From Euglena gracilis (taxonomy: Eukaryota; Euglenida; Euglenophyceae; Euglenales), in contig CP154956.1 in the NCBI GenBank assembly GCA_039621445.1, forward strand, positions 76,938,474 to 77,002,473: a DNA stretch of 64,000 nucleotides, given 5' to 3'. Each line of letters begins with the position of its first letter. Within the stretch, counting starts at the first letter, position 1. The notes below the pieces were generated by a model. It was not told the DNA's origin, did no database searches, and saw only the letters and a list, made by a program, of their open reading frames with translations. A program made the position numbers and the translations under genes. Below, in pieces: positions 63,731 to 64,000 of this stretch.

Positions 63731-64000
63731 CTTCCAACCCCGGGCCCGAAATTCATGCCCAATTTTAGCCTGATGAACGCCCATCCCAAATAATAAACCC
63801 CCCCGGCTGGGGGGGGATGCGTTTCGCATTTTCCCTCCACATTTTTGAGCATTTTATTTCAAATTTTCCAAAATGCGTATTCTAGGGCATTTTTGCGCAT
63901 TTAGCATTTTATTAGGGCATTTAGCATTCAGCATTGCGCATTTTTTTTGAAGCCAGGCTGGCACATCATCCCCTCCCCTCTGCCCCAGTTTATTATTTGG
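63731..64000. other. 3' flank of the alveolin-C2 gene
   Basis: No gene seen. AT-rich with short GCATTT repeats (GGGCATTTAGCATT, 63,880-63,940) and C/G runs at 63,798-63,818. Confidence 0.5.

Overview
This window looks like nuclear DNA of an alveolate, most likely a dinoflagellate; a chromerid is not excluded. The main clue is a multi-exon plus-strand gene at about 58.8-63.7 kb. It encodes the valine/glutamate/proline repeats of alveolins, the proteins under the alveolar sacs. Supporting clues are GT-AG introns, GC-rich exons in an AT-rich, repeat-choked background, and retrotransposons that carry a cytosine-5 DNA methyltransferase, a combination reported from dinoflagellates. No bacterial-style operon, rRNA gene, CRISPR array or intact functional tRNA gene was seen.

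Layout: 1-23 kb is gene-poor. It holds palindromes, miniature inverted-repeat elements, a dispersed GGCGCTTYGCGCC stem-loop, a 19-bp minisatellite (9.2-10.3 kb), a ~163-bp tandem array (10.3-10.9 kb) and microsatellites. Only two weak exon candidates are present, at 1.9-2.2 kb and 17.7-18.0 kb. At 23.2-27.2 kb there is an unrecognised ORF, a 95-bp tandem duplication and a satellite whose modules end in runs of 7-12 G on the plus strand.

From 27.7 to 54.2 kb the DNA is a nest of mobile elements. Element 1 (27.7-34.8 kb, plus) is a decayed Ty3-like LTR retrotransposon with gag, cytosine methyltransferase, reverse transcriptase (RT) and the start of RNase H. A pogo-like DNA transposon with 43-45 bp introns has broken its polymerase. 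It abuts element 3 (about 40.0-34.8 kb, minus), which is mostly gag. Element 3 is in turn split by a 1,023-bp terminal-repeat retrotransposon in miniature (TRIM; 34,907-35,929). The TRIM has two identical 333-bp LTRs, a perfect initiator-Met primer-binding site and a tRNA-Val-like segment inside each LTR. Next come a small DIRS-like RT scrap (40.5-41.0 kb) and an R2-like non-LTR element (44.75-41.6 kb, minus). Element 2 (45.1-54.2 kb, plus) is the best preserved methyltransferase retrotransposon. Its gag and pol are separated by one in-frame UAG followed by a 13-bp stem-loop. A foldback element interrupts its methyltransferase, and its integrase is cut off in the catalytic core by a repeat cluster.

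The three LTR elements share a gag plan: acidic or proline-rich N terminus, coiled coil, capsid-like region, an RRM-like domain and, where the region is present, a zinc knuckle and a Gly/Lys-rich tail. Methyltransferase, RT, RNase H and integrase follow. No retropepsin was seen. Many breaks are single-base changes in homopolymers, so some frameshifts may be sequence error rather than decay.

At 58.8-63.7 kb, splice phases join the alveolin exons to downstream C2-like exons, suggesting an alveolin-C2 fusion. Exon boundaries were deduced by eye and need transcript support.
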